Shown here piece after piece: positions 48,001-59,316 of a stretch of 64,000 nucleotides of DNA. Below the pieces are notes generated by a model. The model was not told where the DNA came from. It made no database searches and saw only the letters and a program-made list of their open reading frames with translations. Positions within the stretch are counted from its first letter, which is position 1, and the number at the start of each line of letters is the position of its first letter. The stretch comes from Capniomyces stellatus. Taxonomy: Eukaryota > Kickxellomycota > Harpellomycetes > Harpellales > Legeriomycetaceae. Made by a program: the position numbers and the translations under genes. The stretch lies in the NCBI GenBank assembly GCA_001661515.1, contig LUVW01000001.1, positions 266,582 to 330,581 of the forward strand. Direction: 5' to 3'.

Positions 48001-49011
48001 TGCAACAAACACTGCTTAAATTACCAAACTCTGAACCAAGCTGTCAAAGTCAAAAACCAACTATCATCCATTCTTTTCCAGTTTGGCGTTGATAGCAGTC
48101 TATTGCGCCGTAAAAAAGCAGCTGAAAACATCAGGTCGTTCAACTTGGCTAAATCCATAGAAATCCGCAAATGTCTCATCCATGGCCTGTTCTCCAATGT
48201 CGCAGAGGCTCTTCCCGATGGATCTTATAAAAACGTCACGACGCAAAAGGTTGTTGTACATATTTAATTCCAACTTCATATTTACATGTTCTATTGACAT
48301 GCATATCCCCACATACACATACACCTGGATATATGCTCAAGTACTCTTTATATATATATATTGTTACAGATAATGCACGTCCACCCTAGCTCTGTACTTT
48401 TTCGATTCGCTCCAAAGCTTGTTCTATACTCTGAGGGTAACATATATACTTTTCTCTTTTATTCACTACACAATCTTGTATTTTGTATGCATTGACACAT
48501 CAGCCTGTTCTCAACAACAGTCTGCCTTTTTGTTTGCTATTTTGGTCAACACAGAGATCATAACTCGTGTTTTTTTTATTACTTTTATTGATATATATCT
48601 CGTATTTTTTACTTTTCTAAAAAAAAAAGTAAGGGACTTATAAATGCTTGGTATCAACATTAACTGTATTGAATTGCACTTTTCTTTTTCAAACTATGCA
48701 CAACTACTTGATTAGTCTCGCAGACCACCAAAGTATTCATGTCGAACCTATCTGAGATCGAACCCGAATGGCTAGCCGAGACTGCGTAAGTCAAATAACT
48801 TCTTCTACCTACACACATATCTCATACACTCTTTCTATTTAAAATATGGTTTAATTTCTACCTATTTATTTCTCCGATCTCTTTAACTTTTCCAATGTGC
48901 CTAAGCGCCAAATTCACTTTTACTTTATTTTATTTTATTTTATTTTACTCTATTGAAAGCCAATCTCACTTTTTTATTATATATAGACCGCATCACTACA
49001 AGCTCCAGTAA
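45045..49011 (+). CDS. DEAH-box RNA helicase, DHX35-like
   Basis: ATP-driven RNA helicase; DHX35 is found in spliceosomal C complexes. Exons: 45045-45165, 45301-45399, 45482-45546, 45792-46051, 46195-46429, 46583-46668, 46889-47066, 47266-48249, 48370-48436, 48716-48785, 48987-49011. All phases fit, 729 residues (human about 700). Motif I GETGSGKTT (65-73), Ia PRRVAVISAA, motif II DEVH (164-167; Val replaces the usual Ala), III SAT, V STNIAEASVTIDG, VI QRAGRAGR (373-380), then the winged-helix/ratchet part and OB fold with IMHVHPSSVLF and the end EVSQTTKVFMSNLSEIEPEW. That last block matches the DHX35 C-terminus, which is why I choose DHX35 over Prp2, Prp16, Prp22 or Prp43. No long N-terminal extension is present. 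Intron 7 carries a 17-base minisatellite. Confidence 0.92.
47142..47226 (+). repeat. 17-base minisatellite in an intron
   Basis: Five tandem units close to GTTGGATTATGAGTTAA, the middle ones identical, inside the intron 47067-47265 of the DHX35-like gene. Confidence 0.92.
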
Positions 49012-49839
49012 TTTACTCGAACCTGATGTTCCAACCTGCCCTTATTGAATCTGACCTGGCTAGCTCCAAATTGGTAGCAATCACCGGCCAATCCTATGCG
49101 CCAATTGCGTGTACACCGTTTATCTCATACCTTGATTCTTGCTTTTTTACCTGACCACACTGGTTCAGCAAGGCATTTTTTTTCAAAAATAAGACCATTT
49201 GTTTGTTCAGAGTGTGTTGATTACATTTAAACCGCCACAAATAATTTAGAAGCACATCATACTTTAAACCTCATTATAAAACCAACCAGACTAAGCCAGC
49301 CTATCCGTTAGGCGATCCTTAAAATCCTGACTAAAATCCAAACGTTTTTCTCAGATTAATTTTTTTTTATCGAAATGAGAGTGATTTTTGAATAAAGCAG
49401 ATGAATTTATTTTTTATTTTTCAAATTGATGAATTATAATAATCGGAAATATATACCATTTACACCGATTGATTGGCCACAATAGACTTCCTTTGGCTTT
49501 AAATCTCAAATAATTTAACTTTTTTTGTATGTGAGATGACATGTAATAGTTGTTTTTTTTTATCTCGACGTTTTAGTTTTGGAAATCATTTCAGCAAGAG
49601 TAGCGCAAAAAAAAAAAGTAAATAAAAAGACTTGAACCAGCAAATAAACGTGTAATTTAAATAAAAGATGAATAAAATGCGTCCAGTTTTTTACTTTTAT
49701 TTTTACAAGAATATATAAAACAGTCCAAAAGGACACCGTTCTTTCAGCTCTTTGAAACCCGCGCGGTATTTTTCTCCTTCTGATTGTATACGCTATAAAG
49801 CTCGACTATACTGTCCACAAGTAGAAACACATACATAAA
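49012..49839. other. Intergenic between DHX35-like gene and NUS1
   Basis: About 0.8 kb AT-rich DNA with several A/T runs; no gene recognised. Confidence 0.5.
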
Positions 49840-51385
49840 ATGGGTAAAATAGTTGATAGATTGTTTTTTACTGTGTGGTACTGTTTGCTTTGCGTGCATT
49901 ATATCCAAAACTATGTCAAATCATCTATCCAATATATTTTCCAGATTGGGTTTGTCTGGTGGAACTATGTTTTGAAAATCAAGCTTCAGAATTTATCTAA
50001 AAAGGATGTATCAACGAACCCAGGCTACAATATGGATACATTCCCCAAGTCCTACAGCGAGCTAAAGCTAAATGAATTCAAGAAAATTAGAAAGGAGAAT
50101 GAAAAGAAAAGCGAAAAGAACCTGCTGGAACTGAGCAAAACACCCCAACATTTAGCAGTTATTTTGCCAAGAGAGTACGAATCCTTCTTTGGCAGAGCCA
50201 ATAAACCGGGCGAGGACAACAGCGCTGAGTTCATATCATCTCGACAAAAGATTTTGATGTCAATTCAAAACCTGGTGGTTTGGTCTCTACTTCATAAGAT
50301 AAAGTGCCTATCGATTTACACCAAAAACGGTGAGTTGTACACATATGAATATAAATATATACATATATGAGGTATGTAAACCCAATCTCAAAACTCGCCA
50401 GTATGACTTTGGCTCTAACTTTGTATTGGCATATTTGTACCTTTGTATCAGACGAGTTTAAGGTGTACTTGCCGGAAATCATTGGATGTTTGCGAGACAC
50501 GCCAATTATGTGCCATGGATCCCAAAAGCCTGCCAAAGTTTTGATTGTCTGTGATAGAAACTCATACTACATTTTGCCTCATGAACTCCAAAATCTAAAA
50601 GAAAAAAAACTTGAACATGTAATCAACTGTGGTAAGAATATATACAACGCCTGGCTTATATGTACCGCCTATTCGATAAACTTGGCGGATTTTATGCCCA
50701 CACATTCCCAAACCCTGCTTGGTCTAATTGTCTTTTTAGCATACTCACGAATCCATCTTGCTGAATGCCCACTTTCTTTATTAAACTCATTATTGTTATT
50801 ATTGCTATTATTGAACCCTTTTAATTGAACAGATCTACAGATAAATCTGCTAACCAGAAGCGATGGGATTCCTAAAATTGTTCAGCTAACTAAAGACATC
50901 TGCAAACTTCCAAAAGGCCAAAATCTTACTCGAGACCAAATAAGTGTCAAGTTTATTAACAACCAACTAAAAGGTAAAAAAATTACTATCGTTACTACTA
51001 GTACCGCTGCTGCCACTTTTGATATTCTATATTTAAACGCACTCCATTTGTTCATATATACTGCTAACTCTTCATAAACTTTATAGACGAATTTAGTGGC
51101 ACTGAACCACAGGCAGTTGTTGTCTTTGGTGAAAATAACGTAGTTGACGAATTCCCATGTTGGAAACTGTGCCAATCCGAAATATTGTAATTATTTTTTA
51201 TGGCTATTTTTTATCTTTTAACTGTATCTTTATCTGTATTTGTAAGAAGAAAAAAGTCACAACTATTACATTAATAATTATCTTTGTGGTTCTATAGCGC
51301 GACAAACACGAACGACGTTTCATTTACTGGATTCACGTATGGTTTGCATAGATACTCGCAGAGTGTACAACGATTTGGAAAATAA
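49840..51385 (+). CDS. NUS1: NUS1 / Nogo-B-receptor-like subunit of cis-prenyltransferase
   Basis: Non-catalytic partner that activates the dehydrodolichyl diphosphate synthase at the ER. Exons 49840-50329, 50452-50631, 50833-50973, 51087-51186, 51298-51385 join in phase to 332 residues. An N-terminal hydrophobic segment (LFFTVWYCLLCVHYIQNYV) serves as membrane anchor. The degenerate prenyltransferase fold shows TPQHLAVILPREY, NLVVWSLLHKIKCLSIY, LLTRSDGIPKIVQLTKDIC and PQAVVVFGENNVVDEFPCW. The C-terminus reads SQSVQRFGK, with the R-x-G motif (329-331) that in human NUS1 completes the active site. The catalytic Asp motif (DGNRR) is absent, as expected. Its partner is encoded at 5924-7609 in this window. 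The last exon was found by its match to the RxG end and correct splice phase. Confidence 0.93.
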
Positions 51386-51768
51386 GACATCGCTACTAAT
51401 CAACATCTATTGACAAGCTGATTATATATACTTTGTCAAATTAACATTATTCAGCCAGTACTAGCAAATTAAAAGGATTGCGGGTCAATATATTCCAAAC
51501 ATCAGCACGACTGACCTTTTTTTTTTTTGGCATGCAACAAACTATAGCCTTTAAACGCGCATACCATTTTATTCTTTGTTTTTACTAGCCTTTGCTTCAT
51601 CAATTATACCTTTTTGGTTCATTCAAGCTTATTTATTCTCATTGTATATAAATATTTCAACAGGCGGTATATAAAAAAGAAGGGGTGCGCTATTAAACAC
51701 AGGTGAACACAAAAGGTATTGTTTTATTGAAAAATTAAAATCAAAGCAAAATGCTGACGGCTCAAGTT
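51386..51768. other. Intergenic between convergent NUS1 and RING genes
   Basis: About 0.4 kb 3' flanking DNA; nothing recognised. Confidence 0.5.
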
Positions 51769-54528
51769 CTACGACAACTTTAACTCGTTGACAAACCCTC
51801 TTATGTCAACCAACGAGTCTTTTTTGTTTTTACTGTTGCTACGTTTCAGCCTTGGTGGAAGTTTTATCTGGTTATGAACAGCCATGTTGATGTTTTGCGA
51901 TGTCTCGGGCTGGTGGTGGCTTCTTAATTCAAGCATAGCCCCACTCACTCTGCTATATATGTTTAACCCATTGAAAGTGCTGCTTTGCTGCCCAGATTTT
52001 GTGCCTTTGATCCGGAGAACTTTGCCAAGCTCTCTAATTGGTTCCGTATCCACCGATATTTCTGAATCTGCAGCAGTATAGCCGTCTTCAAAGCATGCTA
52101 CAATGCTAACATGACCTACGCTATCCGATACCTCTGCTCCGCCTGGCGATCGACCAGCCAGTCTGCTTGCTGTGGCTTCTGGCCCTGCTTCTGTTTGAGC
52201 TGGCTTTTTGGCAAATGAATAGAAAACTCTTCTTGGCAAATTAACCAATGCACGCAATACAGAAGCTAGATAGCATGCGGAAGAAGCAATCTTGCTATAG
52301 CTCATTTTTGATACACTCTTTACATTTTGAAATGCATATTTTGCAAACATTACGCAACCCGGTTTAATTTTTTTCACTGAATCCCATACTTTTTTGGTTG
52401 GTTTTTTAAGCGAAACCCAATGCTTCTTTAATCCCAAATTCAGCTTCTCGGTTAGCTTAAGCCCCCGATCAAACTCTGTCTCTTCCGACTCTTCGGCACT
52501 TACATTCTTTTCCAAGCTATATATCTTATCCAGGATAACCTTTAGGTTCTGGTTGACATCTCGCTTGCATACTGGGCAACAACATTCAGACTCTTTGTTC
52601 TTTAGCCATGGATCAATACAGCACTGGTGAAACGCATGTCCACACGGGAGCAGTCGAAGAAGCTCAACCGCACTGTCCAATGTTTCGTACTGCTCCAAAC
52701 AAATCGAACACGACCTTTCGTAAATAAAAGAGTACGACGATGTCGCTCTAGTCATGTCTGTTATCTGGTTTGTTACTTGTCTCAGCAGCTTGTTGTACGG
52801 GTCAGAGATTCTGGCTACCAACTTGTGTCTGTTGTCATAAAACAATATCTTTGAACTCTTATCTGCAATATCAACCGTGTGTTTAAAAGACTCATTGCGA
52901 GTGTCCATACAATCAGCCATGTTTTTAAGCGTGGTGATCACTGGTGATGCAGACCTTACCGCCTCTACTTCGATTTTGGTGCCGCACCTATCTTCTAATG
53001 GGACCGAGCTGCTCCTGATTGTTGGCGCATATCTTTCTGATGAGTAGAATTCAATTAGCGGAAGCATCTCCAAAACACTGTCTTTGATGGACTTGTTAGG
53101 TTCTGGTTTGGCATAGTTGCCTATTTGCTGCGAGCTATACAAATCATCTGAGCCAAATACATAAATCTCGCTGCCCTCACTTTCGTTGCTGCACTGAACA
53201 ATACAATGTGCAATCAGCCATAACAGCGCATACATTGTGGTGATTATGATAAAAGCAAACACTATTCCTATCTCCATATACCCCTCCTGACCAACCCCAA
53301 CTATTTTTCTTGTATTGTCTTCGTTTTTGCGATTTTTCCCGAGCTCTATAAACATTCCCGAGTTGCTATACAATATATCATTGTTTTTTCCATTTTGGAT
53401 TGTGAGATAAGTATACCTCCCAGTTCCAAGCTTGTCCAAGCTAAAATCGCTGCTGATTTGTTTTGTTGTTGGGTTAAGAACTCTGCTAAGCCTTTCCTGG
53501 TTTGTTTTATACTTCTCCTTCTTGCTACTACTTCTTTTTTCGTACTCGCTGACCGGCCTGCCAAGCCCGTAATTGGTCTTTTTTTGTGAGCTCCTAGTCA
53601 ATAAAATCATGTCTTTTATGCTATTCTCTAGTTTTTCTGATATCACCACCAGTGGAACCTCCAACAGGTCACGTCCATAGTGCTTGTTTGATTTACTGGA
53701 TTTTTTTGGCACCATGGAGTGTTTTGGTATCATAGAGCGCTTCAATATCCCCCAGTCGAACTTTGGCTTTTTCTGTATACGACTTCTATAATAATCGGAC
53801 AACATCTTTGTGTACTTGGTTTCACCACAAATACCGTCGTTTTCAATAGACATAACCTCATTGCTATTGCCGTTTATTTTTGCAACTATACCGGCATTTC
53901 CTGTTATTAATACTGCACCCGCACCATTGATCTTTGCTATTTTCAACTTGTCTTTAATCGAACACCCACCGCAGTCAAGCAATAGAATGGTGCTTTGTAT
54001 TCCAGATTCTTTATTCTGACTCTGAAGCTGCCTTTTTATTTTGATGTCACCGACACTACACCCTGTTCCTCCATAAAGTATTCTTCCCTAACAACCACAA
54101 TAACAATAACAGTTAAATTTGACTTACCCCCTTATTTGATCTACCAAACCAATATCTACTGCCGCTTTTTTTTGACTGCAATAAAATGTGCATCAACGAG
54201 TAATTACCTTTAACTCGTGTTCTACCCGATTGTTTTGCTGCATTAAAATAAAATCATCTTTATAAAATGTATCCCCGCTGCGTGCAAGTTTACACGGTTC
54301 GGAATTGTTAAAATGGCACTTGATTTCGGCTTTTAATCGTATGCTAGCAACCTTGGTTATAATGGCAGAGAAAATCATCATTTTAACAATTCCCATGAAA
54401 ACATGTCTGCTTATACTTTGTGTTTTTGATGGGTTGCTAAAATTTGTACTCCTTTCAGAAATAATGTCCTTGGCTCTCTCCTGCCCCGAGCATATGATAT
54501 TACCACGAGACTCTGGTTTGTTGTTCAT
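51769..54528 (-). CDS. PA-TM-RING-type E3 ubiquitin ligase
   Basis: Exons 54528-54208 and 54087-51769, in phase, 879 residues. A hydrophobic signal/anchor ([15 protein letters not shown], about 45-60) leads to a luminal protease-associated-like region with [29 protein letters not shown] and [10 protein letters not shown], typical of PA domains. One membrane helix follows ([20 protein letters not shown], about 379-398). The RING-H2 finger lies at about 567-616: [25 protein letters not shown], then CPVCKRDV, all eight ligands present. This order is that of RNF13/RNF167 and plant RMR proteins, which work on endosomes, vacuole or ER. Unusual are long insertions: a basic stretch inside the luminal part, about 160 residues between helix and RING, and about 260 residues after it with Lys/Ser-rich, probably disordered sequence. 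Substrates unknown. Confidence 0.88.
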
Positions 54529-56528
54529 GGTAACTTGGTATTAAGTAATTTCTCAGTGCTTATTAGTACTTTAATACGTCAGTACCAAAAATAGAATAAT
54601 GTTTCCTTGTTTCGGTTTTGTATATCTATGATGCAGGCTTTGATGCAATGATAATCTGGGCGTAAATCTAATTCCAAGTCTATATAAAGTTTATATAAAC
54701 AAAACGAACCACGAACATAAGTATCCATGTACTCGCACGTCTGTAAATTTGCGTACACACAGCTCTACATAATCTACATAAAAAGCTACAAAAAGGGTTT
54801 TGATGATCGTTATGATCTTACCATTCGGTGATTATTCTCTTGGTGCCTGAAACTCTGTTTGTATAGCTATATCAGCCTACTTTTCAGTTAGTGATACCGT
54901 CCGTTAACCGTTTTTTGCTCCTTGTTACTCGAGCCCTTTTATTAGCTCCTAACACCCAGATTATTTGTCGATTGTTTTATGTAGAATGTTTACTGTTGGT
55001 TATGAAATGTACTATTTTGCTTTAAATATAGTTTATAATGGCTAAATAGAGTGTCGATAATACTAGTTGGTGATGGATGGATGTAGATACTAATTGGTGA
55101 AGTACCAGCACTGCAATACTGGTTGATGTTTTGTATAATAAAAGGTTGGTATGGCTGAAAAAAAAAGGTTAAGAGTTGGTTAATTCTATTTGAGTTTATG
55201 AGTTTTTAGGGTTGTGATTTTGAGTTGTTTTTTAGAGTTGTGGTTTTTTAGGGTTTGTGAGTTGTGTTTTTTTGAGTTTTGAATAAAAGGTGAGAGAATA
55301 TAGTTATGAGCTCCAAGTTTTTTTTTAGTTGTGAGTTTGCGCATGTGTTTATAATACACGCCAAAATATGAAAAATAGATTATGTATGTTTACAACATAA
55401 ACACTGTAAAATGCAATACAGCTTCGGTATAATTAATTAGTTCTTTGATAAAAATAATGCAGCAGCTAAATGGATTTGATATTCGTTTTAAAAAAAAATC
55501 TGTTGATGTGCCAAGAAACGCGAGAGTTTAATCCCCCAGCAAATCCATAATATGTTTTTCATAGCGGGTTGGCTTTGACTACTATTTGGATTTGGGTATT
55601 GTACTAGTCAATAATCCGCAAATTCTCAAAATTCGTTGATGTTTAAAGTTTACAAAGCCCAATCTTGGATCGTTTATGCAAATTTATTCGAGCGGAATGC
55701 ATTGTGATTTTTATAGTGCTGTTGATTTCGCAAATTGTGGCTTTGCATATATCGCTGAAATCCAAAAGGGTAAGAGGGCTAGTTGATTCCTACATGATTT
55801 GACCATTATCGTTTATATTGATTTATCAAGTGTCAGAGGCACCATTTCATGGCAGTTTATTTGGCCTTTACAAGTGCGTGTAATTAAAACTTGACAGTCA
55901 ACAGTATAAACTCTTCATAAAAACCAAAAGAAAAACAAAATTTGCTTTGTTAGATGGCTTTTTTTTTGTGTATTATCAAGCCTCAACAAACGAATAAATT
56001 TGGTGTTTAATATTTTATATTTCAGCTATTTATCTGAACCAGTGTGCTGAATAACAATATTATGGCGTATTACTAGTAAACGGGACTTTGGATACAACCA
56101 CAATCGCCTGCTTACACATTCCTACAAATGGATGCTGTTCACTTTACTTTTGATCGCTAGCTCAGTTAGAAACAAGCGTTGGCCGTAATGGATTGTTCTA
56201 CACAAAACCCTTGTACACATAGTATACTGTTTGAAGTAAACTCAAAGTCACAAGCTGCTATTGGTCTCTTAAACTTAGAATCGAAGCAGTTATACTAACA
56301 GCATTTAACACACATATGAAAAAGATAGGGCAAATCGCAATACAAAAATAGTTATGTGGCTTCAAAAATATGTTACATGTACCCTTATTCCATACAGTAA
56401 CTTTGAATTATATATCTTTTTTTTTAAGAAAAAAATGAATGTATATTAGTTGAAATATAAGTGAGGATAATAAGGCTACAAAATTAGTTTGAATTTATAA
56501 ACCCATCTATACATTGAAGGAATAGCAT
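54529..56528. other. Intergenic, about 2 kb
   Basis: Between the RING gene start (-) and the Air1/2-like gene end (-). G/T-rich tract near 55175-55330 on the + strand with repeated GAGTTGTGGTTTTT-like pieces. No gene recognised. Confidence 0.5.
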
Positions 56529-58442
56529 TTATCTATCGCGCCCACGCTGGTGAGCTCTCTTGTTTCTATAATCAACTTTGGGGGCTGAGTTAAAGCCACC
56601 GTTGCCCTGGTTATAAGAATCTCTATTGCCATAGCTGCTATAGTTGCTGTTTGACTTTTGAAACTGGAACTTGGACCTAGAGTCAAAGTGATCGATGTAG
56701 TTGTCGTTATAGTTGGTGTTGTGTCTGCTGTTTTGGTCTCTGCTGTAGTATCTGTCGTTGTAGCTCGCCCGATCATTAGACCATTTGTTCTTTCCGTGTC
56801 TGAAGTCGTCGTCATCACTGTACTGCATATTGAAGCCATTGGTGGGCTTGTTGAACCCTCTGCTCCTATTAGAATCTTTGTAAGGTCTTTTGTTTGAGTT
56901 GTACCCTCTGCCACTAAACTCGCGGCTACTGTGGCTGTTTCTTTGGTCGTCATCTGAATCACTGTAGTATCTATCATGCGAGTTCTTTGGAGTTAGTTCA
57001 GGAAAATTGCGGCGATTGAACGCGGTGCTGTCTTCGTATGTTGTCCAGTAAGCATATCTGGCGTTGCAGTCATCGCCAAAGTGAGAGCTTGAAGCACAGT
57101 TGTAACAGTATGATTTCAACCCATCGGTGATCTAAAAGCACAAATCGAACATAGATTTATATAAATGTTTCATAACCTGTAATGCAATATATGTATAGGT
57201 TGGAATTAGCTGAGTTAAAAGTATTACGTTAGGAGGATTGCTGATGAATGTGTACTGTCGCCAAATCTCTGGACATTCGTCGGTATGGTGAAAAGCCGCA
57301 TCGCATCTCCTACACCGTTCAGGACCCGATCTGACTCTGGGGTTGGGGCAGTTCATCGATATGTGGCCCCTTTTGTTGCAGTTGTGGCAAACAATTGTTT
57401 GGTTTTTGCATTCACGAGACAAATGGCCTTCTTTCCCGCAAATTATACACTTCTGGTTGGGACAGTCTTTGGCTATGTGGCCTGGTTTTTGGCAGGTCCT
57501 GCACAGCTTTTCTTGTTTTTCCAAGTAGTATCTGTTCTTGTTGCTATACTCTACTTCGTCCAAGTACGAGTAGTTTTCATCTGATTCATTCTTTTCCTTA
57601 GGCTCCAGATGTTTTATACTTGGCTGGCTGTTTAGCTCGGAAAGATCAAGAGTTTGCTGCGAATACTCTGTCTGCTTCATCTTACTGTTCTCTGTCTCTC
57701 CATCTTTACTTGTATCACCAGCAACCTCGTTGCTATCACCTCCATTTTCCTTATTACTTATAACATTCTCTCTATCTTTGTTGCCTTTTAAATCGCACGA
57801 AACGCTGCTTTCGGTAGTAGAGTCTTGAATATCCGCATTCGCTTTCACCACTTTGCCAATATCTTCAGCATCACTGTTTAACAATCCGGAATCTGCACTC
57901 TCGCTGCTACTATCGCTACTATTATCAATCTCGATATACTTGCTGTCCTTTTTTTCGTTGCCTAGGGTCGTCTTGGTAATGTTGTTCGTATTGCTCTTTT
58001 TGCCTTTTATGGCGTACCTGCTAAGGTCTTCTTTATTGTCGTATTGTGAACTACTTACTCTCACCCCTTTAACCTCCCCCTCCTCTGACCCACTGCTATC
58101 CTGCTCCATTTGTCCAGCTCGCAAGTGTATGCTCTCCTTCACTTTGTCTGAGCCGCCTTTAATTCCAATTCCTGGATTAGCGACTATACGATCAATCACT
58201 TTTTCTGATTTATTCGTTTGCCTAGTAATCCCCTCACTATCGTTTTCTACCTCGGGCCGTTTATCTTGACTAGTACCTACTGCCTTCGGATCTACACTTT
58301 TGACTAAATCACTGTTGCTTTGGTAGTATAAATGTCCCAGAATCTTTTCTTCCTCATCGCTATCAAGCATGTCCTCTTCGGCCTCCTCTTCATTATAAAG
58401 CAAATCGTCATATTCATCAACATTATCTGGATCTCCGTACAT
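56529..58442 (-). CDS. Air1/Air2-like zinc-knuckle protein (TRAMP complex)
   Basis: In yeast, Air1/2 are the RNA-binding subunits of TRAMP, which with Trf4/5 and Mtr4 feeds nuclear RNA to the exosome. Exons 58442-57228 and 57131-56529 join in phase to 605 residues. Five CCHC knuckles follow one another: CRTCQKPGHIAKDC, CIICGKEGHLSREC, CHNCNKRGHISMNC, CRRCDAAFHHTDEC and, across the intron, CYNCASSSHFGDDC. Number and spacing match Air1/2 and human ZCCHC7. The linker between knuckles 4 and 5 (ECPEIWRQYTF) is the part that holds Trf4 in yeast, and IWRQY is kept. The first 310 residues are acidic and Ser-rich (DEYDDLLYNEEEAEEDMLD). The C-terminus is Arg/Ser/Tyr/Asn-rich, ending KRAHQRGRDR. Both tails are longer than in yeast. 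Confidence 0.92.
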
Positions 58443-59316
58443 TGTAGTTATTAAATTTTATATGCCTCGCTATCGCCTATTTTTTTAAAAATAAATTTCT
58501 ATCTTGTATAGAATTTAATGGCTGGTCTCGGTAAGAAATAAAATGCAGTTAATTATAGTAGCTGTGCTGTCTCTATATTCTAAATCTATCTGTTTGTTTG
58601 TTTTGGAGTAAAATATAATTACTCAATTTACAAGGAAATGTTATTAAATATTTAACTCGGCTGTTATAAACACGATAATATCAGTGATTTCATGCTAATT
58701 AAATTGTTTTTTTTAAGCAGTTAAAAACTGAAATGAAAATAAAACAAAACGCAGTGAAAAAAGAAAAAAATAAATTCAAAAATTCAAGAAGAAAAAAAAA
58801 CAATTCCAAAATCCTTTTAATTTTACCCAACAAACCCAGCTACTGTTGCCAATAAATCGCATAATTAAATAAATAATCCAGCTACTCAACTTTGCAAGTA
58901 AACTTAAAGTTACAACGCTGGTTTATTGAACTTGAACTGCTTTGTTTTTTTTTTATATAATTGAAACTACCTTATTCTTTTAATATGCTCTATTTAAAAA
59001 GTCTCGAGACCAAACTACGTTGGGGTCCAAGGACTTACTGGCTAATGTAAATGTAGATGTAATCGTAATCGTAAATATAAATAAATATGAAATCTAATAA
59101 ATAAATAAACTGCACTATAAAAAGTAAAAAGTAAAAGCAGGGCTAAACGCAGGACTAGAGACTGTTATAACATTCCAAGAATGAGCTTTTGGGCTCAAGC
59201 CTCATATTTCTTGCCTTCCATTTTACTTTACTATTATGCCTTTTCTTTCTTTCTTCCTTTCTTTTCTTTTGCTCTTAGTTCTCTCTATTTCTAGCTTTGT
59301 CTCTTGAACTCTGGTA
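58443..59316. other. Intergenic
   Basis: About 0.9 kb of AT-rich DNA between the Air1/2-like gene start (-) and the end of the coiled-coil gene (-). No gene recognised. Confidence 0.5.

Noticed and set aside
57132..58442. Retroviral or retrotransposon Gag because of CCHC knuckles
   Set aside because: Five knuckles with Air1/2 spacing and the IWRQY linker, an intron before the fifth, and no capsid, protease or polymerase sequence nearby.
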